A stretch of 37,965 nt of DNA from Actinomycetota bacterium (lineage in GTDB: Bacteria; Actinomycetota; Thermoleophilia; Gaiellales; Gaiellaceae), in the NCBI GenBank assembly GCA_005884575.1, contig VAWW01000035.1:12761-50725 (forward strand), given 5' to 3'. Under the pieces are notes generated by a model. The model was not told the DNA's origin, searched no databases, and saw nothing but the letters and a program-made list of their open reading frames with translations. Positions 7,352-16,116 of the stretch are shown here, piece after piece. Each line of letters starts with the position of its first letter. Within the stretch, counting starts at the first letter, position 1. The position numbers and the translations under genes are program-made.

Positions 7352-7357
7352 AGGTTA
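7352..7357 (-). promoter_or_regulatory. -10 box of the class V aminotransferase gene
   Basis: TAACCT on the minus strand, 9 bases before the ATG at 7342. It faces the plus-strand -10 at 7369-7374 inside a 38-base divergent gap. Confidence 0.5.
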
Positions 7358-7368
7358 CAGCCCGGCGC

Positions 7369-7374
7369 TAGGCT
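7369..7374 (+). promoter_or_regulatory. -10 box of the membrane-protein gene, leaderless
   Basis: TAGGCT, 6 bases before the ATG at 7381, so the transcript should start at or next to the A of ATG. No convincing -35 is visible. Confidence 0.55.
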
Positions 7375-7380
7375 GACCGC

Positions 7381-8034
7381 ATGGACGCCCTGCTCGGCTT
7401 CGCCGCAGCGCTGCTCGCGCTCCGGCTCGCCGGCGGGCTCGCGGCGCGCCGGCGCGAGACCGGGCGCACCGAGTTCGGGGTCTGGGCCGCCTCGCTCGTC
7501 GCGTACGCACTCGCCGCGGCAGCGCTCGCGTGGGGAGCCGCGCACGGGTGGGACGGACGGGCCTTTCGCGCCTACTACCTGTTCGGCGGCCTGCTGACGG
7601 CGCCCTTGCTCGGCGCCGGCTCGCTGCTCCTCGCCGGCCGCCGCCGGGCGCTCGCGGTCGCGCTCGCGTACGCGGGACTCGCGGTGGGCGTGGCGATCTC
7701 GGTGCCGTTGCACGGGCACTTCGGGGGGACGGCGATCCCGGCCGCCCAGGACCATCTCGACTTCTTCCCGGCGCGGCTGCTGGCGATCCTCGCGAACTCG
7801 CTCGGAACACTCGCCGTGGCGGGCGTCGCCGTGGCGACGCTGCGCCAGCGACCGCTCGCGAACCTGCTGATCGTTGCAGGTGTTGCGATCGCGGCCGCGG
7901 GCAGCGCTCTCGGCGGGCTCGGAGCCGCCGGCGGCGCCGTCACGATCGCGCTCGGCGTCCTCCTGCTCTATCTCGGATTCGTCGGGCCGACGGGGGCCGC
8001 GCTCCGCCTGAAGAAATCTTTGTCGATTTCCTAG
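7381..8034 (+). CDS. Integral membrane protein, unknown function
   Basis: A 217-residue protein almost wholly made of hydrophobic helices rich in Ala, Leu and Gly, about seven segments, joined by short Arg-rich loops (AARRRETGRTEF, GRRRAL, RQRPL) that mark the cytoplasmic side. A more polar loop (HGHFGGTAIPAAQDHLDFFP) in the middle could face outward. No enzyme or transporter motif is visible and I do not recognise the family. It starts at an ATG with a -10 box at leaderless spacing and no ribosome site, divergent from the aminotransferase gene. The downstream gap of 105 bases before the Rpf-like gene shows no clear regulator. Confidence 0.75.
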   Translation: MDALLGFAAALLALRLAGGLAARRRETGRTEFGVWAASLVAYALAAAALAWGAAHGWDGRAFRAYYLFGGLLTAPLLGAGSLLLAGRRRALAVALAYAGLAVGVAISVPLHGHFGGTAIPAAQDHLDFFPARLLAILANSLGTLAVAGVAVATLRQRPLANLLIVAGVAIAAAGSALGGLGAAGGAVTIALGVLLLYLGFVGPTGAALRLKKSLSIS

Positions 8035-8139
8035 ACAGCACGGCATCAGTATCGTGGCCGGATTCACCCGCCCGGGCGTGGCAACTGCGGCCACTCACCA
8101 GCCCGGACCTGACGTGCAAGCAACCTGTAGGGGGAGTTC

Positions 8140-8697
8140 TTGCGGCGGAATTCAGTGCTGGTCCTCATCGGGATGCTCGCGTGCGCCCTGAGCCTCGCGA
8201 CGACTGTGTCCCGCGCCTCCGGCACCGGCGCCCGCGCGCTCGCCACGGAGGCACGCGTCCACACGCTCGGCCGCCGGATCGCCACGCTCCAGCGCACCAC
8301 GTGGCGGTGGCAGCGGCTCATGGGCGTCCCGCTGACCCAGACGGAAGGCCGGACGCTCGCTGAGATGAACGTCCATGACATCACCGGCGCGGTCGAGCTC
8401 TGGCGCCGGCGCGCGGCGACGGCCGAGGCGCGCGCGCACCATCCGCCCCATCTGCGGGCGTGGCTCTGCATCCATCGCTACGAGGGCAGCTGGACGGACG
8501 CGAGCGCGCCGTACTACGGCGGCCTCCAGATGGATCTCAGCTTCCAGCGCCGTTACGGGGAGCGGCTGCTCCGGACGAAGGGCACGGCCGACCACTGGCT
8601 GCGGCTCGAGCAGATCTGGGTCGCGGAGCGGGCGCACCGGTCGGGCCGCGGGTTCTACCCCTGGCCGAACACCGCGAGGGCGTGCGGCCTGATCTAG
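8140..8697 (+). CDS. Exported Rpf-like / transglycosylase-like cell-wall hydrolase
   Basis: A 185-residue protein with an N-terminal export signal (RRNSVLVLIGMLACALSLA), a helical middle rich in Arg and Thr, and a C-terminal domain with the resuscitation-promoting factor / lysozyme-fold pattern: LCIHRYEGSW with the catalytic Glu, YYGGLQMDLSFQRRYG, LEQIWVAERAH and FYPWPNTARACG, with two Cys placed as in Rpf domains. Such enzymes cut peptidoglycan glycan strands outside the membrane. TTG at 8140 is taken as start because AGGGGGAG lies just before it (spacing is short); GTG at 8155 would shorten the signal peptide. Confidence 0.8.
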   Translation: MRRNSVLVLIGMLACALSLATTVSRASGTGARALATEARVHTLGRRIATLQRTTWRWQRLMGVPLTQTEGRTLAEMNVHDITGAVELWRRRAATAEARAHHPPHLRAWLCIHRYEGSWTDASAPYYGGLQMDLSFQRRYGERLLRTKGTADHWLRLEQIWVAERAHRSGRGFYPWPNTARACGLI

Positions 8698-8699
8698 CC

Positions 8700-8741
8700 T
8701 GACATCAAGATCTGGTTGACATGACATCATTGTGATGTCAT
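8700..8741 (+). promoter_or_regulatory. Palindromic operator inside the promoter spacer, plus an extra half-site
   Basis: ATGACATCA (8721-8729), centre TTG, then TGATGTCAT (8733-8741) is a perfect 9-bp inverted repeat that fills the -35/-10 spacer. A further half-site TGACATCA lies at 8700-8707. A protein bound here would block RNA polymerase. The obvious candidate is the ribbon-helix-helix protein encoded directly downstream (autorepression, inferred). Confidence 0.75.
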
Positions 8742-8744
8742 ACT
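8716..8744 (+). promoter_or_regulatory. Near-consensus sigma-70-type promoter of the RHH-DUF4097 operon
   Basis: A perfect -35 TTGACA (8716-8721), a spacer of exactly 17 bases, and -10 CATACT (8739-8744), followed by 6 bases and the ATG at 8751. It is the best -35/-10 pair in the window and again leaves no leader. Confidence 0.85.
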
Positions 8745-8750
8745 GCTGCC

Positions 8751-9197
8751 ATGCAGATCGAAGGCTATGTTCAGGCGCTCCAGGAAGACCTCGCGGCCGT
8801 CGCCGCCCTCGGCGACGAGAACACGGCGCGGGCAGCACAGCTGCTCGGCGTCGCGCTCGAGTCCGCCTTTGCTCGGCGCCTGCTCGAGGCGCTGACCGAG
8901 GCGTCGCTCGAGCTCGGCGAGCAGCTGGGCGACGTCCGGATCGAAGTGCGGCTGTCCGGCGGCGAGCCGCAGCTCGTGGTCGTCCAGGACGAGCCCGCCC
9001 CGGGCCCCTCCGACGAGGCCGCCAGCGCGCGCATCACGCTCCGGCTTCCCGAGAGCCTCAAGGCGCACGTCGAGGCCGTTGCCGCACGCGAGGGCATCTC
9101 CGTCAACACCTGGATCGTCCACGCCCTCATGCGCGGCCTCCAGTCGCGCCATCACCGCGCCGGCGGCCGCCGCCTGACCGGCTTCGGCGAGAGCTGA
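8751..9197 (+). CDS. HicB-like ribbon-helix-helix protein with an N-terminal extra domain
   Basis: 148 residues. The C-terminal third, SARITLRLPESLKAHVEAVA then REGISVNTWIVHALMRGL, is a clear ribbon-helix-helix DNA-binding unit (beta strand, helix, turn with SVNTW, helix) like HicB and Arc/MetJ proteins. The N-terminal 90 residues (helical, then a strand-rich part around VRIEVRLSGGEPQLVV) are not part of the RHH fold. I recall this two-part protein beside DUF4097 genes in Streptomyces and other actinobacteria, usually labelled HicB antitoxin, yet no HicA-like toxin gene is present here. It is probably an operon autorepressor. The ATG is placed by the promoter 6 bases upstream. Confidence 0.85.
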   Translation: MQIEGYVQALQEDLAAVAALGDENTARAAQLLGVALESAFARRLLEALTEASLELGEQLGDVRIEVRLSGGEPQLVVVQDEPAPGPSDEAASARITLRLPESLKAHVEAVAAREGISVNTWIVHALMRGLQSRHHRAGGRRLTGFGES

Positions 9198-9209
9198 AAG
9201 GAGCACACG

Positions 9210-9407
9210 ATGTTCGGAAGCGACCCGCACTGGATCTACGACGATCCGTCCGGCGTGCCTGACGAGAACGACGTAACCGTTCAGCTACCGGAGGCGCTGC
9301 TCGAGTCCGCCCGCGTCGAAGCCGCCCGCTACGGCGTCACGCCCGCCGCCTGGCTGGTCGCGGTCGTCGAGCACCGTCTCCGCCCCACCCGTCCGACTGC
9401 GGCCTGA
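9210..9407 (+). CDS. Second small ribbon-helix-helix-like protein (65 residues)
   Basis: A short protein whose middle (DVTVQLPEALLESARVEAAR then YGVTPAAWLVAVVEHRL) follows the same strand-helix-turn-helix plan as the RHH unit of the gene upstream, with TPAAW in place of SVNTW. The N-terminus (FGSDPHWIYDDPSGVPDEN) is acidic and short. It begins 12 bases after its neighbour with an AAAGGAG site 7 bases upstream, so it is cotranscribed. It may form mixed dimers with the larger RHH protein or act as its own regulator; that is inference. Confidence 0.75.
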   Translation: MFGSDPHWIYDDPSGVPDENDVTVQLPEALLESARVEAARYGVTPAAWLVAVVEHRLRPTRPTAA

Positions 9408-9421
9408 GGAGGAATTGAATC

Positions 9422-10249
9422 GTGATCGAGAAGATCTTCGAGACCCCCGGCCCGCTGACGCTGAACCTGTCGGTTCCGCAGGGCACGATCGACGTCGAGA
9501 CCGTCGACGGACAGCAGACGCACGTCGAGCTCGACTGCGACGACGAGAAGGCGCTCGCCGAGGCGCGCGTCGAGCTGCGCGAGCGGCCGGGCGGCGGGCA
9601 CGAGGTCGTCGTCGAGGTCGACCGCCGGCGCGGATTGCTCGGCGGGATGATCAACATCTCGATCGGCGACCTCCACTTCGGCGGCCGCGAATGGCGGCTG
9701 CGCGTGACGTGCCCGGCCGGCGCCGAGCTGAAGACGTCGACGGCGGCCGCGAACCTCACCGCGCGCGGACGCTACTCCGCGGCGGACGTGAAGACGGCCT
9801 CGGGCGACGTGACGATCGACGTCATCGACGGCGACGCGCGGATCAAGAGCGTGAGCGGCGACGTCGCGATCGAGTCGGTCGGCGGGGACCTCGATCTGAA
9901 AACGGTGTCGGGCGACGTCGAGGTGGGTCACGTGGGCGGCAAGACGACGGCCAGGACCGTCTCGGGAGATCTCCGGCTGCGCGACACGGAGTCGTCCGTG
10001 ACCGCGAACAGCGTCTCCGGCGACGTGCGCCTGCAGGTTGCGTCCGGCGACGTCGGACTGACGAGCGTCTCCGGCGACATGGAGGTCGCGATCCGCCGCG
10101 GCTCGCGCGTCTACATCGACGCGAACTCGGTCAGCGGCGAACTCGACTCGGAACTCGAGCTCGCGGAGTCGCCCACCGGCGGCGAGGGCCCGATCGTCGA
10201 GCTACGCGCGAAGACCGTCAGCGGCGACTTCCGCGTCGTTCGTGCGTAG
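9422..10249 (+). CDS. DUF4097 beta-strand repeat protein
   Basis: 275 residues, no signal peptide or membrane helix. After an N-terminal beta domain (about 1-115) it has a run of short strands ending in the repeated VSGD/VGGD/ASGD turn, about ten copies (for example SVSGDVAIE, TVSGDVEVG, TVSGDLRLR, SVSGDVRLQ, SVSGDMEVA, TVSGDFRVV), a right-handed beta-helix-like array typical of the DUF4097 putative adhesin family. Its function is unproven; in actinobacteria it often follows a HicB-like gene. The GTG start has a GAGGAGG site 8 bases upstream. The stop overlaps the start of the MFS gene by 8 bases, so the four genes are one operon. Confidence 0.88.
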   Translation: MIEKIFETPGPLTLNLSVPQGTIDVETVDGQQTHVELDCDDEKALAEARVELRERPGGGHEVVVEVDRRRGLLGGMINISIGDLHFGGREWRLRVTCPAGAELKTSTAAANLTARGRYSAADVKTASGDVTIDVIDGDARIKSVSGDVAIESVGGDLDLKTVSGDVEVGHVGGKTTARTVSGDLRLRDTESSVTANSVSGDVRLQVASGDVGLTSVSGDMEVAIRRGSRVYIDANSVSGELDSELELAESPTGGEGPIVELRAKTVSGDFRVVRA

Positions 10250-11418
10250 CCTGCTCGGACGGCGCGACGTCCGGCTTCTCGGCGCCGGCCAGGCGCTCTC
10301 GACCTTCGGCGACTGGGCGCTGCTCATCGTCCTGGCGATCTGGGTCAAGGATCTGACGGGCTCGAGCGCGCAGGCGGGACTGACATTTTTCCTCTTCGCG
10401 TTCGGAGCGCTCACGGCGCCGCTCGGCGGACTCGTCGCCGACCGCGTGCGCCGGCGTCCCCTGATGATCGCGACGGACTGCGCGCTCGGGCTTTCCGTGC
10501 TCGTGCTGCTCTTCGTGCACGACCGCGGCGACGTCTGGCTGATCTACCTCGTGGCGCTCCTGTACGGCATCGGCGGCAGCGTGTTCGCGCCCGCGCGGTC
10601 GGCGCTGCTGCGCGTGATGCTTCCCGACGAGCTACTCGCGGATGCGAACGGCGCGCTCCAGACGATGGTCCAGGGGATGCGGCTCGTCGCGCCGCTCTCC
10701 GGCGCGGGACTGTATGCCGCAGTCGGCGGCGGTACCGTCGCGGTCCTCGACGCCGCCACGTTCGCCGTGTCCGCGCTCCTCCTCGGGGCGATGCGCGTTC
10801 GCGAGTCGCGGCCGGAGCCGCCGGAGCACCACTTCCTCGTGGAGGTCTCCGCCGGCTGGAGGCACGTCTGGCGGACGATCGCGCTGCGCCGGATGATCTT
10901 CGCCACAGCGGTCGCGTTGCTGGTGATCGGTTTCGGCGAGACGCTGATCTTCTCGGTCATCTCGCAGGGGATCCACCGGCGGCCGTCGTTCCTGGGCATC
11001 CTCGATGCGCTGCAGGGCGCGGGCTCCATCCTCGGCGGCCTCAGCGCCGCCCGGATGATCCGCCGCCTCGGGGACACGCGTGTCGTGGGTCTCGGGCTTG
11101 CGCTCTTTGCGGTCGGCGACGGCTTGCTCGTGATCTCGAGCCTCTCGGTCGTCCTCGTCGGCTCTGCGATCGTCGGGGTGGGGATCGCCCTGGCAGTCGT
11201 TGCGTTCACGACGGCGATCCAGCTGCGGACGCCGCTGCAGATCCAGGGGCGCGTCTCGGCCGCGGCTGACCTCAGCCTGACGCTCGCGCAGACGATCTCG
11301 ATTGCGGTAGGCGCGGCGTTGTCGACGCTCGTCGACTACCGCATGCTGCTGCTCGTCATGGCCGCGGTGGTGCTCGCAACGGGCGGGTACCTGATGCGCC
11401 GCGACGCAGGCCTGCGGG

Positions 11419-12808
<1,390 letters not shown>

Positions 12809-12816
<8 letters not shown>

Positions 12817-13063
12817 CGATGACCTCCTTCGCCTGCCGCAGCGCGCCCTCGATGTCGCCGTTGACCTCGACCATCGCTCGCCAGTCCTCGAGCGCGGGCG
12901 GCAGGTAGCGCACGAGCCACAGCTCGCGCTCCCCCGCCTCGAGCGTCAGCTTCCAGTCGTCGACGAGCACGGCGCGCGAGCCGTCGAGGATGCGGGGCGA
13001 CATGCCGAAGACGCGCTCGACGGCGAGCACGAACTCGGCGGCAGGATCGACGATCGTCTTCAT
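12809..13063 (-). CDS. Small conserved-looking protein between gatA and gatB, unknown function
   Basis: 84 residues, soluble, mixed alpha/beta. The N-terminus is [15 protein letters not shown], followed by strands ([39 protein letters not shown]) and a last helix ([11 protein letters not shown]). Its ATG overlaps the gatA TGA (ATGA), and its stop overlaps the gatB ATG by 8 bases, so it is translated in strict linkage with the amidotransferase genes. I do not recognise a family. A role with GatCAB or in tRNA metabolism is suggested by location only. Confidence 0.75.
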
Positions 13064-14425
13064 CGCAGCCGCTCCGGCACCGGGTCGAAGCCGAGGCTCT
13101 GCTCGAGCGCGTGGCCGACGCGGAACAGGACGTTCTCCGAGCGCTGCGGCCCGATCAGCTGCAACCCGACGGGCAGACCCTCGGAGAGCCCGCACGGGAC
13201 GTTCAGGCCCGGCAGACCGGCCATGCAGCTCGGAATCGTCAGCACGTCGCTGAGGTACATCGCGATCGGGTCGGCGGTCTTCGCGCCCAATGCGAATGCA
13301 ACCGTCGGCGACGTCGGCGACGCGATCAGGTCGAAGCGCTCGAACACCTCGTCGTGCTCGCGCTTGATCAGCGTCCGCACCTTCTGCGCCTGGCCGTAGT
13401 ACGCCTCGTAGTAGCCGGCCGACAGCGCGTACGTGCCGAGCATGATGCGGCGCTTCGGCTCGTCGCCGAACCCCGCGTCGCGCGTCTTCTCGTACATCTC
13501 GAGCCGGTCGCGGCCCTCGACGCGGAGGCCGTAGCGGACGCCGTCGTAGCGGGCGAGGTTCGACGACGCCTCCGCCGGCGCGACGAGGTAGTAGCACGGC
13601 ATCCCGTACTCGACCGACCGCGGCAGCGAGCACTCGCCGAGCTCGGCGCCGAGCTCCTCGGCCTTCGCGAGCGCCGCCTGCACCGCCGCCGCCACCCCGG
13701 GCTCGATCCCCTCGGTCTCGTTCATCTCCTTCGGGACGCCGATGCGGACGCCCTTCAGGTCGATGCCGTCCGGCAGCTCGACCGGCGGCACGTCGACGGT
13801 CGTCGAGTCGCACGGGTCCTTCCCCGAGATGACCGAGTAGAGGAACGCGCAGTCGCGCACGGTGCGCGCCACGGGGCCCACCTGGTCGAGCGACGATGCG
13901 AACGCGACGACGCCGTAACGGGAGACCGTGCCGTACGTCGGACGCAAACCGACGGGAGCCGAGCGCCCACGGCGCGAGGCCCGCGGTGACCGCAGCGGCC
14001 GAGCCGCCGCCGGAGCCGCCGGGCACGCGCGAGGGATCCCATGGGTTGTGCGTCGGCCCGTACGCGGAGTTCTCTGTCGACGAGCCCATCGCGAACTCGT
14101 CCGTGTTCGTCTTGCCGATGATTCGCAGCCCGTGCGACTTGCAGCGCGAGATCACCGTGGTGTCGTAGACCGGGACGTAGTTCTCGAGGATGCGCGAGCC
14201 GGCGGTCGTGGGGATGCCGCGCGTGCCGATCACGTCCTCGATCGCGATCGGCAGCCCGTCGCCGTCGGCGCCGTCGCGGATCGTGTGCAGGTAGCAGTGC
14301 AGCTCCGGGTCGCGCTCGTCGATCGCCGCGAGGTACGCGTCGTAGAGCTCGGCGCCGGAGAGCTCGCGCCGCTCGATCATCCGCGCCGCCTCCTCGGCCG
14401 TCAGCCGGAGCGTGTCGACCGTCAT
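13060..14425 (-). pseudogene. gatA: Amidotransferase subunit A with internal deletion and frame break
   Basis: Residues 1-157 (from ATG 14425) match GatA up to [12 protein letters not shown] and GLAPWALGS. At 13954/13955 the frame is lost, and GatA resumes in another frame at [20 protein letters not shown], running to the TGA at 13060. The family has about 15 residues at this point (a DTGGSxRQPA.xCG block) holding the amidase nucleophile Ser; they are absent, a net loss of about 44 bases. In addition the catalytic Lys, always in a G.PxxxKD block of amidase-signature enzymes, is Glu here ([11 protein letters not shown]). Of the Ser-cisSer-Lys triad only the cis-Ser region (GGSGGGS) remains. 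The gene would make glutamine-derived ammonia for GatB. Real loss or assembly error cannot be settled here. It overlaps gatC and the small gene by four bases each. Confidence 0.85.
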
Positions 14426-14706
14426 GCCGGCAGCACCAGGAAGAAGTCGCCCTCCCGCGCCGGCGCGTTCGCGAACACGTCCTCGAGCGGGAGCGAAGGC
14501 CGCGGCTCGTCGTCCGCCCAGACGTTGACGAGGTCGAGCGGGTGCGAGGTCGGCTCGACGTCGCCGAGCTCGAGCTCGGACACCTTCGCGACGGCGGCGA
14601 GGATGTCGTTCAGCTGGCCGCCCAGCCGCTCGACCTCGTCGTCCGTCAGCGCCAGCCGCGCAAGGTGGGCGACGTGCCGCACGGTTGTCTCATCGATCTC
14701 CGCCAT
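14422..14706 (-). CDS. gatC: Asp-tRNA(Asn)/Glu-tRNA(Gln) amidotransferase subunit C
   Basis: 94 residues with the GatC pattern: [20 protein letters not shown] (helical N-terminus), a linker helix [17 protein letters not shown], the [20 protein letters not shown] belt that wraps GatA and GatB, and FFLVLPA at the end. It stabilises the GatAB complex. The ATG has AAGGA about 7 bases upstream. Its TGA overlaps the gatA ATG. A strong terminator separates it from the cold-shock gene upstream, so gatC either has its own weak start or depends on read-through. Confidence 0.93.
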   Translation of the reverse strand: MAEIDETTVRHVAHLARLALTDDEVERLGGQLNDILAAVAKVSELELGDVEPTSHPLDLVNVWADDEPRPSLPLEDVFANAPAREGDFFLVLPA

Positions 14707-14718
14707 GGCCTCATCCTT

Positions 14719-14748
14719 CCAAAAGAGAGGGCCCCTTCCGGGGCCCTC
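14719..14748 (-). terminator. Intrinsic terminator of the upstream cold-shock gene
   Basis: On the minus strand GAGGGCCCC and GGGGCCCTC form a perfect 9-bp stem with a 4-base loop (plus-strand 14727-14748), followed by TCTTTTGG. It is the clearest rho-independent terminator in the window and lies only 12 bases before gatC. Confidence 0.85.
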
Positions 14749-14771
14749 GAGACGTGCGGTTCCGAAAGGAT

Positions 14772-14910
14772 CTAGGCAGCCTGGACGTTCGCGGCCTGGG
14801 CGCCCTTGGGGCCCTGGACGACTTCGAACTCCACGCGCTGACCTTCGGTCAGCGTCTTGTAACCCGTAGCCCTTCTCGTTCGAAAACCACTTGACGGTGC
14901 CCTGAGCCAA
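14772..14910 (-). pseudogene. Cold-shock protein gene with an internal deletion
   Basis: The TTG start (AGGAGG site 4 to 5 bases upstream) opens [15 protein letters not shown], the classic N-terminus of a CspA-like protein with the start of RNP1. The frame then breaks, and from about 14862 a second frame gives [14 protein letters not shown] then [14 protein letters not shown] and a TAG at 14772, the classic C-terminus. The middle (end of RNP1, all of RNP2, about 20 residues) is missing. The length is 139 bases where about 201 are expected, so about 62 bases are gone. Promoter, ribosome site and terminator are all intact, so the loss is recent or an assembly fault. Compare the full-length Csp at 29982-30188. 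Confidence 0.8.
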
Positions 14911-14977
14911 CGTTCCTCCTAGGTGCCTAAACACGACGACCCGAGCACCGAGCCGCCGACCAACATGAAGCGGCCAG

Positions 14978-15005
14978 AGTGTAGCTCAGCCTGCCGGATT
15001 CGCAA
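14978..15005 (-). promoter_or_regulatory. Promoter of the cold-shock gene
   Basis: On the minus strand TTGCGA (-35, 15000-15005), a 16-base spacer and TACACT (-10, 14978-14983). It predicts an untranslated leader of about 60 bases, as is usual for cold-shock genes. It overlaps the folD stop region. Confidence 0.6.
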
Positions 15006-15834
15006 CACGGCGCGCCCGGGCGGCCTTGACCGTATTGGCCAGCAGCATCGCGATCGTCATCGGCCCCACACCGCCTGGAACCGGGGTGATCAGGCCCGCC
15101 CGCTCGGCCGCGCCGGGGTCTACGTCGCCCACGAGACCCGCGTCAGTGCGGTTCATGCCGACGTCGACGACGGTCGCACCGGCCTTGATCATGTCGGGGG
15201 CGACGAGGTGCGCGACGCCGACGGCCGCCACGACGATGTCTGCGTCCGTCGTCAGCCGCCCGAGGTCGACCGTCTGCGAGTGCGCGATCGAGACGGTCGC
15301 ATTCGCCTTCAGCAGCAGGTGCGCCATCGGCTTCCCGACGATGTTCGAGCGCCCGATCACGACGGCCCGCGCCCCGGCGATCTGGACGCGGTACTCGTCG
15401 AGCAGCCTCATCACGCCGAGCGGCGTGGCGGGCACGAGCGCGGGCCGGCCGAGGTAGAGCAGGCCGGCGTTCGTGGGATGGAACCCGTCGACGTCCTTCG
15501 CCGGGTCCAGCGCCTCGATCGTCTTCGCCTCGTCGAGATGCTTCGGCAAAGGCGACTGGACGAGGATGCCGTCGATCGAGTCGTCGTCGTTCAGCTCCTC
15601 GACGATCGCGATCAGCTCCTCTTGCGAGATGTCTGCAGGGAGCCGCCGGTCGTCCGAGCGGATTCCCACCCCCTGCGCCGCCTCGTGCTTGCGGCGGATG
15701 TAGATGTGCGACGCGGGATCGTCGCCGACGAGCACGGTCGCGAGGCCGACGTCGCCCAGCCCGGCGACGTCGCCGGCGACCTCGGCCTGCACTTTCGCGG
15801 CGAGGGCGCGGCCGTCCATGATCGTCGCCCGCAT
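14986..15834 (-). CDS. folD: Bifunctional methylenetetrahydrofolate dehydrogenase/cyclohydrolase
   Basis: 282 residues matching FolD, which interconverts 5,10-methylene-, methenyl- and 10-formyl-tetrahydrofolate with NADP. Visible are the active-site Lys in [14 protein letters not shown], the [13 protein letters not shown] loop, [13 protein letters not shown], the nucleotide-binding [17 protein letters not shown] and the C-terminal [19 protein letters not shown] signature. The start at 15834 (MRATIMDGR) is chosen because TAAGGT ends 6 bases upstream; the internal ATG at 15819 is the alternative. It may supply one-carbon units together with the serine pathway, but it is not linked to serA. Confidence 0.95.
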   Translation of the reverse strand: MRATIMDGRALAAKVQAEVAGDVAGLGDVGLATVLVGDDPASHIYIRRKHEAAQGVGIRSDDRRLPADISQEELIAIVEELNDDDSIDGILVQSPLPKHLDEAKTIEALDPAKDVDGFHPTNAGLLYLGRPALVPATPLGVMRLLDEYRVQIAGARAVVIGRSNIVGKPMAHLLLKANATVSIAHSQTVDLGRLTTDADIVVAAVGVAHLVAPDMIKAGATVVDVGMNRTDAGLVGDVDPGAAERAGLITPVPGGVGPMTIAMLLANTVKAARARRVANPAG

Positions 15835-15840
15835 CGGGCG

Positions 15841-15846
15841 ACCTTA
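15841..15846 (-). promoter_or_regulatory. -10 box of folD, leaderless
   Basis: TAAGGT on the minus strand followed by 6 bases and the folD ATG. Confidence 0.6.
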
Positions 15847-15866
15847 TCCGGTCAGCTGCGGGAGCT

Positions 15867-16073
15867 TCAGCCGAACCTTCCCGGGCACGACGTGGGCTGC
15901 CCGCGGCCCGAGGGACGGCGTCCGCAGGAGTTGATCGGGAAGCCGTCGATCCTGCAGGCGGGGCTCTGCCGCGGGGTCTCCAGCGGCGCGGTCTCCGCCC
16001 GCTCGCCGACGTCGTCCTCGTGCGGCGACTCCCGCCAGCCGCAGCCGGTCCCCTGATCCACGCCACCGACCAT
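15867..16073 (-). CDS. Possible small Cys-rich protein (68 residues)
   Basis: An ATG-started reading frame between folD and the divergent HMG-CoA reductase gene. It has about 90% G or C at third codon positions by hand count, as real genes here do. The protein is polar, with four Cys (GTGCGW, SPACRI, INSCGR, PTSCPG), rich in Gly, Pro and Arg, and has no signal peptide or membrane helix. There is no clear ribosome site or -10. I do not recognise a family. It may be a true small metal-binding or disulfide protein, or chance. Confidence 0.3.
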   Translation of the reverse strand: MVGGVDQGTGCGWRESPHEDDVGERAETAPLETPRQSPACRIDGFPINSCGRRPSGRGQPTSCPGRFG

Positions 16074-16103
16074 AACGGGGTCACCCGGGTCCTACACCCC
16101 CAC

Positions 16104-16109
16104 TAAAGT
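16104..16109 (+). promoter_or_regulatory. -10 box of the HMG-CoA reductase gene, leaderless
   Basis: TAAAGT followed by 7 bases and the GTG start at 16117; no ribosome site is present. Confidence 0.6.
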
Positions 16110-16116
16110 CCGGTCC

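Noticed and set aside
8035-8139. c-di-AMP (ydaO) riboswitch before the Rpf-like gene
   Set aside because: Such riboswitches often precede rpf genes, but the conserved blocks of the class are not present in these 105 bases.
8751-9407. Toxin-antitoxin pair
   Set aside because: Both small proteins are RHH-like; neither looks like a toxin (no HicA, RelE or PIN pattern), so a TA label is not supported.
13060-14910. Insertion sequence or phage as the cause of the gatA and csp damage
   Set aside because: Both lesions are clean losses; no transposase, terminal repeats or target duplication is present.
14978-15010. tRNA-like string (GTGTAGCTCAGC followed by CCGGATTCGCAAC)
   Set aside because: No acceptor stem, anticodon arm or CCA-side pairing; on the other strand the same bases form the cold-shock promoter and the folD end.
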